In this document: positions 33,840 through 44,979 of the stretch, in pieces
Layout of the letters: the number at the start of each line of letters is the position of its first letter
Numbering within the stretch: position 1 is the first letter of the stretch
From: Areca catechu
Lineage: Eukaryota; Streptophyta; Magnoliopsida; Arecales; Arecaceae
Length of the DNA: 64,000 nt
Reading direction: 5' to 3'
Assembly (NCBI GenBank): GCA_021397845.1
Contig: CM038039.1
Span: 10,347,231 to 10,411,230 of the forward strand
Translations under genes and position numbers: made by a program
The notes under the pieces: model-generated
Databases searched by the model: none
Told to the model about the DNA's origin: nothing
Seen by the model: only the letters and a program-made list of their open reading frames with translations

Positions 33840-36800
33840 GAGCCTCCTCTCCCTGGCGATGACCCTATGGTTGTGTCGGGTGTCATTGCCAATTATGATG
33901 TAAAGCGCGTCCTTATTGATAATGGAAGTTGTGCAGAGGTTTTGCTGTATGATGCTTTCATTCGGATGAACCTGTCCAGGTCCAGACTGCGGGAGTCCGT
34001 GGCACCACTTACTGGCTTCGAAGGGAACTCCGTTGGGGTTGAGGGTGAAATTGCCTTACCTATCACCCTCGGGACTGAACCCTTCTAGCGAACTTTCTTC
34101 ATCAATTTCATGGTCGTCCGTACGACATCGGCGTATAACGCAATCCTGGGACGGCCGGCCCTCAACAAGTTTCGGATTATTGTGTCTACTTACCACCTGT
34201 TGGCCAAGTTTCCGACCCGTGATGAAGTCGGAGAGCTGAGGGGAGACCGTAGAATGGCCCGGCAATGCCTTGCTATCCATGACAGGCAGTTGGACGAGCG
34301 CCCCATGCTCGAGTAGCTGGATCCTAGGGACGAAGCCGATAACCATGGTCGGCCTGTTGAGAAGATTATATTTGTGCCCCTTAGGGAGGATGATCCTACG
34401 AGGGTCCTCCAAATAGGGGGCACCCTGGACGAGAGAGCCAGGCAGGAGCTGGTCGGCTTCTTTAGGAAGAATGCGGACATCTTCGCTTGGTCGGCATCCG
34501 ACATGCCTGGCATCCTGGCGGACTTCATCACCCATCAGCTCAGGGTGGATCTCACTTAAAGGCCCGTCCGGCAAAAGAAGAGGATACTCGCCGCCGAAAG
34601 GCATAGGGCCATTGAGGACGAAGTGAAGAAGCTTCTTGATGCTGGCTTCATCAGGGAGTCTCACTACCTGGAGTGGCTGGCCAACGTCGTCATGGTGAAG
34701 AAAGCTAGCGGGAAGTGGAGGATCTGTGTAGACTACACGGATCTCAACAAGGCGTGTCTCAAAGACAACATCCCCTTGCCAAAAATTGATCAATTGGTGG
34801 ACGCGATGGCCAGCCACCAACTTTTGAGCTTCATGAATGCTTTCTTTGGGGACAACCAGATCAGGATGCATTCCGAAGATGAGGAGAAAACGGCCTTTGT
34901 CACGGACAGGGGCCTGTATTGTTACAAGATGATGCCCTTTGGTCTGAAGAATGCAGGCGCCACCTTCCAAAGGCTGATCAACCGGGTTTTTGAAGCTCAG
35001 CTGGGCAGGAACATGGAGACGTACGTCAACGATATGATTGTTAAAAGCCTCCGTAAAGCCGACCACATCAAGGACCTGCAGGAGTCCTTTGATTCATTGA
35101 GACGCCACAGGATGAAGTTGAATCCTGCCAAGTGCATTTTCGGGGTGACTTCTGGAAAGTTTCACGGCTTCCTAGTTACTCAAAGAGGAATCAAAGTTAA
35201 CCCCGAAAAGATCAAGGCCATCATTGACATAACCCATCCAACCACCAAGAAGCAGGTGTAGGAGCTTACGGGTCGTATTGCTTCTCTCAGCCGTTTCATC
35301 TCCCGGTCGGCTGAGAGGTCCCTCCCATTCTTCAAGACTTTGCATCGGTCGGACCATTTCCAATGGACTGATGAATGCCGGTCGGCCTTCGAAGCCTTGA
35401 AGGACTATTTGAGAAATCCCCCACTCCTGGCCAAACCAGCAGAGGGGGAAGTGTTGTATTTGTACCTGTCGGCCTCTCACGAAGCCGTCAGCGCTGTCCT
35501 CGTGAGCATGGAGGAAGGCGGTCAGCAGAAACCCATCTATTACATCAGCAAGGTCCTCCACGATGCTGAGGTCAGGTACCCCAAGGTGCAAAAACTGGCG
35601 TACTCATTGGTCATAGCGGCTAAGCCCCTTCGACCCTACTTTCAGGCGCACCCCATCGTAGTGCTGACGGACCAATCCCTCAGGACGATCCTCCGAAGCC
35701 CCGATACCTCCGGGCGACTCGTCAAATGGGTCATCAGGCTGGGCGAGTTTGACATCTCCTTCCAGCCACGGTCGTCCTTGAAAGCCTAGGTAATAGCTGA
35801 TTTTATTGTGGAATGCACCTGGGGCATGGAATCGCCCCCGACGGTGGAGGGGGAGTCTGAAGTAGAGCCCGTGTTGGAGACCGATTCGGCGGGAGGAGCC
35901 GAGCCCGCCTGGACCTTGCATGTAGATGGAGCTTCCAACTTTTCAGGGTGTGGAGCAGGCTTAATCCTAGCCGATCCCGATGGGCAATGTTTGGAGTACG
36001 CCTTGCATTTTGCGTTCCAGGTATCGAATAATCAGGCGGAGTATGAAGCTTTGCTTGCAAGGTTGAAGATAGCAAATGAACTGGGCATTGGCAAGGTCTG
36101 CACCTTCTCCGACTCTCAGTTGGTCGTCAGTCAGGTGAAGGGAGAGTTTGAAGCAAGGGATCCGTCATTGGCCAAGTATTTAGACAAGGTACGAGACCTG
36201 GTGTCACAACTTAAATTCTTTGAAATCCTTCACATACCCCGACAACAAAACTCCCGGGCGAATGCTTTGTCGTGGTTGGCCACCGCTGCGGTCGGCACCT
36301 TCGACCGGACCTTCGAGGAGCACCTCCAGCACCCCAGCATTGCCGAGGAGCCAGCGCAGATCCACCAGGTTGGGCAAGAGGCCTCGTGGATGGACCCAAT
36401 TCGGGCATTTCTGGCGCAGGGAGCCCTTCCGGATGACCCGACGGAGGCCAGGCGCATCCGCTCAACGGCCTCCAAGTATGTCATCCTCAGTGGGGCCCTC
36501 TACAAGCGTTCGTTCTCCCAACCATCGTTGAAGTGCTTGGGCTCGGCTGATGCAGACTACGCGCTCCGGGAGGTGCAAGAGGGCATCTACGACGACCATC
36601 TTGGGGGAAGGTCCCTGTCTTACAAAATTATTTGCCAGGGCTATTACTGGCCTACAATTCAGAAGGACGCTTTGGACTTCGTACGAAGGTGCGATGTATG
36701 CCAGAGGTTCTCCAACATTCAAAGGAGGCCAACCAGCCAGCTGATCCCACTCACGGCACCTTGGCTATTTGCTTAATGAGGGATGGATATCCTGGGACCT

Positions 36801-37620
36801 TTCCCCCCAGCCTCCGGTCAGCGAAAGTTCCTCCTCGTCGCCATTGATTACTTCACTAAGTGGGTGGAGGTGGAGGCATTGGCACATATAACTGAGACCA
36901 AGGTAGAAGATTTTGTCCGGAATAACATTATTTTTCGGTTTGGGATCCCGAAGACGATCATCACTGATAGTGGGTGGCAATTCAACAACTCCCAGTTCCG
37001 GGACTTTTGCCAACAATACCACATCGCCCATCGGCTCACGTCGGTCGCCCACCCTCAGTCCAATGGGGAGGCCGAGGTCACCAATAGGATGATCATGCAT
37101 GGGCTGAAGACCCGGCTAAATGAAGCTAAGGGGCTCTGGGTGGAAGAGCTTCATTTAGTGCTCTGGGTGTACCAGACGACCGCACGGTCAGCAATGGGAG
37201 AAATCCCGTTCAACCTGACTTATGGGAGTGAGGCGGTCATCCATGTGGAGATATCTTTACTATCCCTGCGGGTTGATCAATTTGCCGAGCCGGCTAATTC
37301 GGAGCAACGAATGGCTGACCTAGACCTGCTAGATGAGACCTGATTCCGGGCAAGTATGAAGATGGCGACCTACCATCAAAGGATAGCCAGATACTACAAC
37401 TCACGGGTTAAGGCGCGCGCCTTCCAAGTTGGAGATCTGGTCCTGCGGAAGATGGAGGTTTTGAAACCGACCGAACATGGGAAGCTCTCCCCTAACTGGG
37501 AAGGCCCCTATCGAGTCATCGAGGTGGTCCGGGCTAGAACTTACCGTCTAGCACACTTGGACGGGCGACAGATGGCGCGCCCGTAGAATGTAGACAATTT
37601 CTGTAAGTATTATCAATAAA
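33840..37620 (+). pseudogene. Pol: protease, RT, RNase H, archaeal-type RNase H, integrase
   Basis: One reading frame, the same as gag, spans the region without frameshift. Protease has LIDNGSCAEVLLYDAF (33910-33957), with DNGS where DTGS is usual. RT runs 34560-35260, and its active site reads YVNDMIVKS (35022-35048), so the YVDD motif has lost its first Asp. RNase H runs 35340-35790. The second RNase H has HVDGASN, NNQAEYEALLA and SDSQLVVSQV (35915-36180). The integrase zinc site has EVQEGIYDDH where His is usual at Gln. The core triad lies in AIDYFTKW, ITDSGWQF and NGEAEVTNR (36840-37090). Nine stops (34086, 34314, 34557, 35259, 35787, 36774, 36777, 37341, 37584) interrupt the frame, each one transition from Gln, Trp or Arg. 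Confidence 0.93.
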
Positions 37621-37647
37621 GTCTACAAACTTCTTCAACTTCTTCCA

Positions 37648-38048
37648 GCACACTTCCGAAAGTTCGACTCCGGTCGGCAGAGGCTCTAGGGCATCCCACT
37701 TCCGAAAGTCCGACTCCGGTCGGCAGAGACTCTAGGGCAGCCCACTTTCGAAAGTCCGACTTCGGTCGGCAGAGGCTCTAGGGCAGCCCACTTCCAAAAG
37801 TTCGACTCCGGTCGGCATAGGCTCTACGGTAGCCCACTTTCGAAAGTCCGATCCCGGTCAACAGAGGCTCTACGGTAGCCTACTTCCGAAAGTTCGATCC
37901 CGGTCGGCAGAGGCTCTAGGGCAGCCCACTTCCGAAAGTTCGACCCCGGTCGGCAGAGGCTCTAGGGCAGCCCACTTCTGAAAGTCCGACCCCGGTTAGC
38001 AGAGACTCTAGGGCAGCCCACTTCCGAAGGTCCGACCCCGGTCGGCAA
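37648..38048 (+). repeat. 46-bp tandem array between pol and the antisense ORF
   Basis: About 8.7 copies of CACTTCCGAAAGTCCGACTC followed by CGGTCGGCAGAGGCTCTAGG and GCAGCC lie head to tail. Units differ by a few bases, chiefly C/T. The array is non-coding and lies just after the end of integrase, where Tat elements commonly have variable spacer DNA. Confidence 0.9.
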
Positions 38049-38450
38049 CAATCTTGAGACAACTCTTGCGGAATTACTGGGAGGACGGGCCATAGTGTAG
38101 GCCGACTTGCGGATGAATGCCAAGAGCAAGCATCCAGGTATTTGGCCCAAACCCAGTTACTACTCTCAGCTACTCCGCCGGCTCCCGGCCCGAATGGGCC
38201 GACCGGGGGTACTTAGAGAATTTTTGGTCGAGAAACTTCGATAAGAAAGCACTTGCCTTAGGCCCGTCGACCGTTTCGAGGGGAAGTCGTGATCCTGTGA
38301 CGCGATAAAGCCGACCAGGGATACTTAGAAGGATTTTCAAGAAAAAGGAAAATAGAGAAGAAGTCTGCACAAGTGAAAATAAACAAAGTACTTTTTCATT
38401 TCAAAAAGGTGATATTTATAAAAGAGGTGGGTTGGACCTTTACAAACCCC

Positions 38451-40623
38451 TTAGGTCCGATCCACGGGAGATGCTTCAGGGGCCACAACCTCGACCCCAT
38501 CGGCTACAACTGGAAGGCCTATTGGGACTGCTCTGGCCGGGGCTTCCTCCAGAAGGGCCACCGTCTCCACGTCGGCTGCCGCCGGAGCTCCGACCCTGGC
38601 GGCTTCGGTTTTGCCTTCCGCTTGAGGCTCCGCTTTGACCTCTTCTTTGTCGGATGGGCCTTGCAACTCAGCACCGGACTGGTCCAGTTCTGGGAACAGC
38701 TGACCTACCTTCTTCAGGACGTCGTCATAACCTTCCCTGTAGAAGTCGGCCGCCGCCTCTTCGACATCCTCGATGAAGGCGCTGGAGGTCTTGTATGCCT
38801 CCACGGCCTCCCGGACCTGCTTCGCAGCCAGCTCCTTGGATTCCTTGAGCTTGACCACCAGCTGCGCTGCTGCCGCCTGTTCGGCCCGCGCCCTCTTATC
38901 AGCTTCAACCGACCGCTTCTCCTCCTCGCCCAGCCGACATGCGAGGGAGCGGGCGTTCACCTTCTTCTTCTTAAGGCTGGCCTCACGGTCGGCCAGCCTA
39001 CTTTCGGCCTCCTTCAGGGCCGCCTTTGCAGACTCAGCATCTGCTTGGGCTGCCGCCAGGCCCTCCTCAGATGACCTAAGTGATGCCGCTGCCACCTCCT
39101 GGGCCGCCTCCAGTTCCTGGATCCTCTTGGCGGAGGTCTTGGCCGTGTACACCACCCGGCGGATGGCGTCATCCATGAGGGAGATACCGTGGAGAACCTG
39201 CAAACATACGACCTAGTCAGTGTTATGGGCTAGAAGAAAAAGATGAAAAATAAAAAGTAAGATGGTTAGGCACTTACCCTCATGAAATCGTGGAACGTTT
39301 CCATGGTTACGTCGGCCAAGTTGCGCTTGATCGACACCTCCCAGTCGGCGTCGGTCATTGCCCCTCTCAGCAGGCTCTGCGCCCTCCGGGGGTTGTCGAG
39401 TGCCCGCCAGTGTTGGAAGTCCTCCTGGCGGACTTCCTCGTCCGACTGCTCTGGCGCGCTACCGGCCATTCCCTCCACGGCCGGCCCCTTTCCCCTGTCG
39501 ACCCTGGCTGCCTCCTCTGGTTCAGCAGGCGCCGTGGCCGCGACGGACGCCTCCCGCCCCTCCTGCCCCTGTTGGGGGGTCGGCTCCGCTGGCGGGGCTG
39601 ACGCCCCGCCACATTTCTGGCCCTGCGCTTACTGAGGGGGAGGTCATCCCTGTCCGACTCCACTTCAATGACCGGGGCAGGCCGCTCCTCCTCCCGCCTC
39701 TTCTTCTATCATTCAGCGGTCTATGTAGGGGCCGACGCCGGGGCGGCCCTCTTCCGTACCGCCCGTTGGATGACCTTTGACTTGTCTACCCGCTGCATCC
39801 TCTCTCCTGCAATAGGGCACTCAGAGTCAGTAAAAAAAAAAAAAAAAGAAGAAAGAAGAAGAGGAGAAGAAAGAGGGAACGGGGGTCGGCCCTTGCCTAG
39901 AAATCTCTGGGGGCTGATCCCCGCCTGATGAAGGGTCTCTTCCTTCAACAGCTCATAGGCCGCCACCGGGCCAGCTCTCATGATCTCCGTAAAGGTGCCC
40001 AGGTCGGCCGCCGACACCGACCTCCCCTCGCGGGCTCTCGCCCGTGGCTCTCTCCACAGCGGCTCGAACCCCCAGGGCTCGAGGCTGCTGACGAAGAAGA
40101 ACCTTGCCTTCCACCCGTGGACGGCTGATGGAAGGCACTTCAAGACCTTTCGGCCTTGGCGGGGGACAAACAGGACCCACTCCTTACTCCTAAAGTCCAT
40201 CTTCAGGTAAAAGAGACTACCGAAGAGGGACAGGCTGGGGTCGAACCTAACCCGGTGACACAACACTATGAAGCAGCATATGACCCGAATGCTATTTGGG
40301 GTCAGCTGCACTGGGGTGACCCTATAGTGATTGAAGATGGCTATGAACAGCGGGTGCAAGGGGAACCTAAGGCCGGCCTTAAGGTGGGACTCGTACATTA
40401 TTGGAAGGGTCCCTAGACCTAGCGGGTTGTTTGCCCTTCCCTCTCGGCCCGGAAGAGTTAGGTGCAAGGTGGTCGGAATTCCGTAGATGGCCCTGAGGTT
40501 CTCGACCCGTTCCTGGGTCATGGTCGAAGGGATCTCGCTCGGCCTCGGGTCCCTAAGCCTATGTGTCGAGCTCCTGCTGCTAGATGCCTTTGATGGGGAG
40601 GAGAAAGTGGAGAAGAAGGACAC
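38451..40623 (-). pseudogene. Antisense extra ORF (aORF) of the Tat element, three exons
   Basis: The minus-strand gene starts at the ATG at 40623. Exon 1 (to 39897) encodes the globular domain found in the antisense proteins of plant gypsy elements (Pfam putative gypsy-type transposon family), for example NHYRVTPVQLTPNSIRV and SLFGSLFYLKM. A 90-bp intron (39896-39807) has a rare GC donor (AG|GCAAGG) and TTGCAG acceptor, and its length keeps the frame open. Exon 2 (39806-39278) is damaged by stops near 39721 and a frameshift near 39600, then resumes as PEQSDEEVRQEDFQHW. An 80-bp intron (39277-39198) has consensus GTAAGT and TTTGCAG. Exon 3 (39197-38451) encodes an Ala/Glu/Lys-rich coiled coil. 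The role of the protein is unknown. Confidence 0.85.
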
Positions 40624-40767
40624 ACCAACCTGGAGGGGCTCTGGATGCCTGGTTTCGCGGAAGGTGGAGAAAGAGACCCGCAGCAGAGGAGAAAGAGAAG
40701 GGAGGTAGAGCTTGAGATCACGAAACGAAGGAACAGCAAAGAAGCTTCCTCGCTCCGCCTTCGCCCC

Positions 40768-40775
40768 TTTTTATA
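40768..40775 (-). promoter_or_regulatory. TATA box for the antisense ORF
   Basis: On the minus strand CCTATAAAAAGGGG lies about 145 bp upstream of the ATG at 40623. This position leaves an ordinary plant 5' leader of about 115 bp, and it supports independent transcription of the antisense gene. Confidence 0.6.
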
Positions 40776-41197
40776 GGCTCTGGGGGAAGGTGGGGGAGCC
40801 GTTGCCCGCCTCAGGTGCGCCCCCGCTATCCCGTCAAGAGCCATAGCCGCCTTTGCAGGATCCGAAGCGACGGGAGCACCTCTTCACGTGGATCGCGATC
40901 CGCGGGCGCGCCGGATCGGCGGTATTGGACTGGCCCCGAGGGCAGCGCCAACCGACCGGATGTCGACGCGTGGCGCGGCGCTCCACTTTGCCTCGTACCT
41001 GCGCGGGACAGCCTGGCCTTCATCATGGTGCCTGACCCACTTTAACTGCCTCGCCTGCGCTCCAACGAGCGGCTGACAGCTATCCAAAGAGCCGTTCAGG
41101 GGGGGTTCGAAACGACCGGATGCCCCAATCCAGAGCCCGTTGCAGGCATGCACGATCGTGCTCCTATCCTTTCGAGCCACATGACACTTCAAGGCCC

Positions 41198-41213
41198 AGG
41201 AGCAGGGGGCAAC
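41198..41213 (+). promoter_or_regulatory. Polypurine tract of the Tat element
   Basis: CAGGAGCAGGGGGCAA immediately precedes the 3' LTR and is the expected plus-strand cDNA primer site. Confidence 0.7.
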
Positions 41214-41909
41214 TGTTACGCCCGTTCGGCTTGTCCCGGGTCGGACCGGCTTCGGGCGCCCGGTCGGCCGACTCCCGTGTAGAGTCCGACCCCATGGTGG
41301 CTAACCCGGGGGCTTCGCGGACTGGCGGGTGCCTCACCGTCCGCGCATCGCCCCTCTTCACGACCTCGGTCGGCTCCTGGGGTCCTGCCGATGGCCCCGG
41401 TCGGCTCCTGGGGTCCTGCCGATGGCCCTGGTCGGCTTCTGGGAGACCAACCGACCCCAGCTCGAAGCTTTTAGGAGCCACTCTTCCCTTCCTCGACAAG
41501 CTCTGACATTCTGTTGTAACAAACTCCAGCGCGTGGCCACGACCCTTGTTGCCAGACCACCACTCTGATACTTCTGCCACGCCGCCAGCCCACGACCTCG
41601 CCGCCACGCCCCTCCTGGGGGCATAGTCGGGCTTTTCCTGCCTGCTCTGCAATGGAATTTGGCAGTATTCCGTGCCTATAAGAGGCACGCGGGGGACCTC
41701 TGCGAAAGAAGGTAATGCTTTTCCTTCCTCTTCTCGAGCTCTCTTTCTAGCTTCTTCCCGTTCTGTTGCTCCAACCCTCCTCTAATTTAAGCATCGGAGT
41801 ATCCCCGCCGAAGTCCCTTCGGTGCTCAGGGATCTTTTTTGCAGATTTGCCGATCGAGGAGCTCTCCAGCACGTCCACCAAACCCGATCCAGGAGGAATG
41901 GCGGCAACA
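41214..41909 (+). repeat. 3' LTR of the complete Tat element
   Basis: It aligns end to end with the 5' LTR, from TGTTACGCCC to GCGGCAACA, with the same TATA-like TATAAGA and U5 signature. About 36 substitutions were counted by eye, mostly C/T or G/A at CG-rich sites, which fits decay of methylated cytosines. Confidence 0.95.
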
Positions 41910-41914
41910 ATCCC

Positions 41915-42960
41915 CATTTTTTTTAAGAACTTGTAGGGCACCTAATTTATTAGAGCACACAGAGTTTCAACAAAAAAAAAATTTTCAAAGGGAATTGAAC
42001 AAAATATTCAATCTCTGTAACTTAAGAGTGGCAAAAATCCGTGAAAACGCTATGGAAGTGGAAAGATCGGCCTATAGGATTTGGGAGAGGCGGTTGGAAA
42101 AAGAGAACGTGAGGAAGGCATCAGAGGGGGGGGAGAGGGGGTGTCCTTGGGTCTTTTGTAAGGGGCAAAGGCAAGGTTTCTTCTTGCTGTAATCTTCGGG
42201 CTCCGAAGCGGCCACGGCGGCGGCGAGAGAGGCGACGGCGACGCCTCTTTGGGCCTCCGAATATGGGGGAGAGAAGGGGTCGCCGTGGATCAAAGTAAGA
42301 ATGGACAAAATTATAGAGCGATCGCTGAGTAGGAACCTACTTAAATATCGTGTATCGGTTCTAACGTGATTCCTGCTCTTGGCTCGCTAGGTGGAACGAG
42401 CGACGCGAACATTTTTAGCAAGCCAGCATTCAATTATCTGTACGTACCTCAGGCCTGCTCAAAATGGGGCAGGCCGGGCCACAACCCATTCTTCAAACGG
42501 ACCAGGCTTGGATTTGCGGCGACCGAGCACAAGCTCATCATTTACATTAATAAATATTATAGAGAAAGCCTTTATACCCGGCATCTGATAGAGAAAAAGT
42601 ATATCATACAATTTAATTAGATCATGCAAACCCTACTTTTTAATGCATATTTAAGACCTACCGTATTTTATTAAAAATCTTAAATGATGAAAATATCTTT
42701 TTTTTTAAAAAATTATCATATCTCATGATTTGTCATGGGACTGAAAAATATTTTTATTATTAATTTTTTTTTAATTTTTTAATGATAAAATTATTCTCGA
42801 TGTCTTGTGAACAGGATCACAATACCTTATTTACAAACAAATGTTATAAGGGAACGATATTTTTATATGCGCTGCAGTCACAGGCAAAGCTTATTTAATA
42901 ATTTCATCCCTTATTCGATCTATTACACTCGAAGTTTTTTTTTATTAATTATTATTATTT
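41915..42960. other. Unassigned DNA between the Tat element and the thionin-like gene
   Basis: No supported gene. A GC-rich patch at 42190-42290 (GGCGGCGGCGAGAG) and the A/T runs at 42690-42780 carry no recognisable element. Confidence 0.4.
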
Positions 42961-42981
42961 TACTCCTTTCCTTGAGCAAAT

Positions 42982-43427
42982 TTATGATGAAGGAGCCATG
43001 GCTGGCTCGGCAGTGCATGTGTTGAAGCAGGTATGCATGCAATCTTCCATGTCCTTTCCCTCTGCCACGGATCGAATGCATGAAAGAAGGAAAGAAGGAA
43101 AGAATTATTGTTGATACAATTCATGTTGAAGAGGTTAATGGAGTTGGAACTCAACAAGATGCCGATCGATTTACCTGGGTCGTCGAGATGTTGGCAAGCG
43201 GACAGGGAACACGGAATGCTGCACTGGAGATCGACCTCGGACGGGGAGGGCAACAGGCATTCCATGAAACAATCAAACTTACAAGGAGCCTTGGAATTTC
43301 CCAAGTCCCTGCAGCCATGGTGGCACCAGTTGTAGCAATCCTTGAAAGACATGGCGGAGCTCTGAATAATTAAAAACAGGAGAACGGACATGAGGACTGG
43401 GGTGGCCCTCGTATCCTTTGGCCACAT
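42982..43427 (-). CDS. Thionin-like cysteine-rich secreted peptide, two exons
   Basis: Exon 1 runs from the ATG at 43427 to 43175, and exon 2 from 43061 to the TAA at 42984-42982. The 113-bp intron has a clean donor (CCCAG|GTAAAT) and a pyrimidine tract ending GTGGCAG. Splicing in phase 1 gives 110 codons. A short charged start and the hydrophobic stretch VLMSVLLFLIIQSSA form a signal peptide of about 25 residues. The mature part begins SFKDCYNWC and has 12 cysteines, nine in exon 1 and three in exon 2 (DCMHTCFNTC). The CX3CX3C spacings and the final CX3CX3C match plant thionin-like proteins, presumed defence or signalling peptides. No stop or frameshift is seen. A copia 3' LTR ends 248 bp upstream in the same orientation. 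An internal Met at codon 13 is an alternative start. Confidence 0.82.
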
Positions 43428-43674
43428 CGACCCCTTTTTCAGAAACCACCGCGGACGTACAAATTAATGTCCTCCAAGCAATTGAGATGGTTTCTGAGGA
43501 CTGCTTTATGGCAGGAGATCACCCCAAATGCATGACTCTTTTTGTAAATGTGCACGCATAAAATGACTAAATGAGTCCATTTAGTGCACTTAACATCCTT
43601 TACGTGTTGCCATCATTGTTAGTCATCTGCTCTTGGATTATGGAAAGGTGGCTGGTTTTGTATGTGATGAAGCA

Positions 43675-44587
43675 TGTTGCTACCATCTACAATGATATAT
43701 CATTTGTTAAAAAACTTTTTGATATAGAATACGGATTCTGATTTTTAAAATCACGATATTATTGTTGATGCCGTAAAAGAAAGAAGAAAAAAAAAATAAA
43801 ATAAAAGATATAAATTAATAGGATATACAAGATTTCATCGTGAAAAAAATAATCACTTATAAGTTAATAACCACCACTCTTAATTTTATATAATTTTTTC
43901 CAACAAAAAGTTTTAAATCTCTCGTAAAACTTTCAACTTTCAAGAAGACACTATCCCTGCAGGCTTTGCTTTTCTGTCATTGCCATATCTCCTGGAAACT
44001 CTCTAAATTCTCATATCGATCTCTCTAATTTTTGTCCCTCTTTTTTATAACTTCTTTGTCAAGGAGCACTTTGACAAAAATTCAATAATTCAAACCGCAT
44101 CAGAAAAGGATTCCAATTCCTTGTTCAACTCATGTTTAATCCTAAGAGACCTCTTGGCCATCCGATCGTCATCGAATGTGCTGCAAATCATACTAAATCA
44201 CTCCTAGATCAAGTTGGCAGGCATCCATGGCCATTCGATCATGCCAGCCTCTATGCTGGGTTGTTGTATCATGAAAATTAAAGCCTGGATCAACTTTATC
44301 AAACCAACATTGCACCCGGGCTATTGGATCACATGTCGGACACTCAATTACAGCTTCCCGATCGTACAAAGGAATCAATTCCCCTTGTGAGCTATGATTG
44401 TAAACTAGGGCATTAAATGCCCATAGACAGTGCCAAGCCTCCTTGTGGACTGTGAGATGGTCCATGGTGCACCGCGTGCTCGGACTGAGTAGGCCTTTTT
44501 TCATGTAGGCCTACTGTGCCTTCAGGCTGTGTCTGGGTTTGCTGTAGCTTGACTTCTTATGGTCCCTGCCCGAGATGTAATCTAACA
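43675..44587 (-). repeat. 3' LTR of the gag-only copia element
   Basis: On the minus strand it begins TGTTAGATTACATC at 44587 and ends at 43675. It aligns with 46155-47036 throughout, for example around AAAGGAATCAATTCCCC (about 44369-44385), matched by AAAGGAATCAGTCCTCC. A minus-strand TATA-like TTATAAAAAAG lies near 44047-44057. Confidence 0.75.
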
Positions 44588-44979
44588 ATCTCTATCTCGA
44601 CTTGATGTTTAGCCTATATCTTACTTTGAGTACTTGTGATTGTTGCCCTCATGCCCTGGAACAAATACCTAACTAACTATAGATAGATAAACATGGGAGT
44701 CAAACCAGACCGGTTAATCCCATCTTCGTCGTGTGCTGTATTCACTTTAACTTGGGACTTATTCGAAAAATTTCTTGTGGCAATAGAAACTTCACTTTGC
44801 GATGTCGCTTGTCGTCCTCTTGAATCTCTTATCTCGTACCTGATCCACCTGCTCCTGAAGCTTTACCTTGTACTAGGCTCCAATCTGCATCAAAGACTTC
44901 ACCTTAAATTGAACTTCCTGTCAAGAAGTAATATCTTCTATACTTCTTTTCCTGTAAAATAATCCTATTATCGTAGATA

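Larger units (their letters stand above)
31481..41909 (+). mobile_element. Structurally complete Tat-lineage Ty3/gypsy retrotransposon, 10.4 kb
   Basis: Two LTRs of 696 bp (31481-32176 and 41214-41909) enclose 9.0 kb and are flanked by a perfect 5-bp target duplication ATCCC (31476-31480 and 41910-41914). Plus-strand gag and pol occupy about 32258-37610. They are followed by a 46-bp tandem array and then a spliced gene on the opposite strand (40623-38451). Dual RNase H and an antisense extra ORF between pol and the 3' LTR are both Tat-lineage traits. The LTRs differ at roughly 36 positions by eye (about 5 percent), nearly all transitions, so the insertion is moderately old. In-frame stops and an altered RT active site make the copy non-autonomous today. 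Confidence 0.95.
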
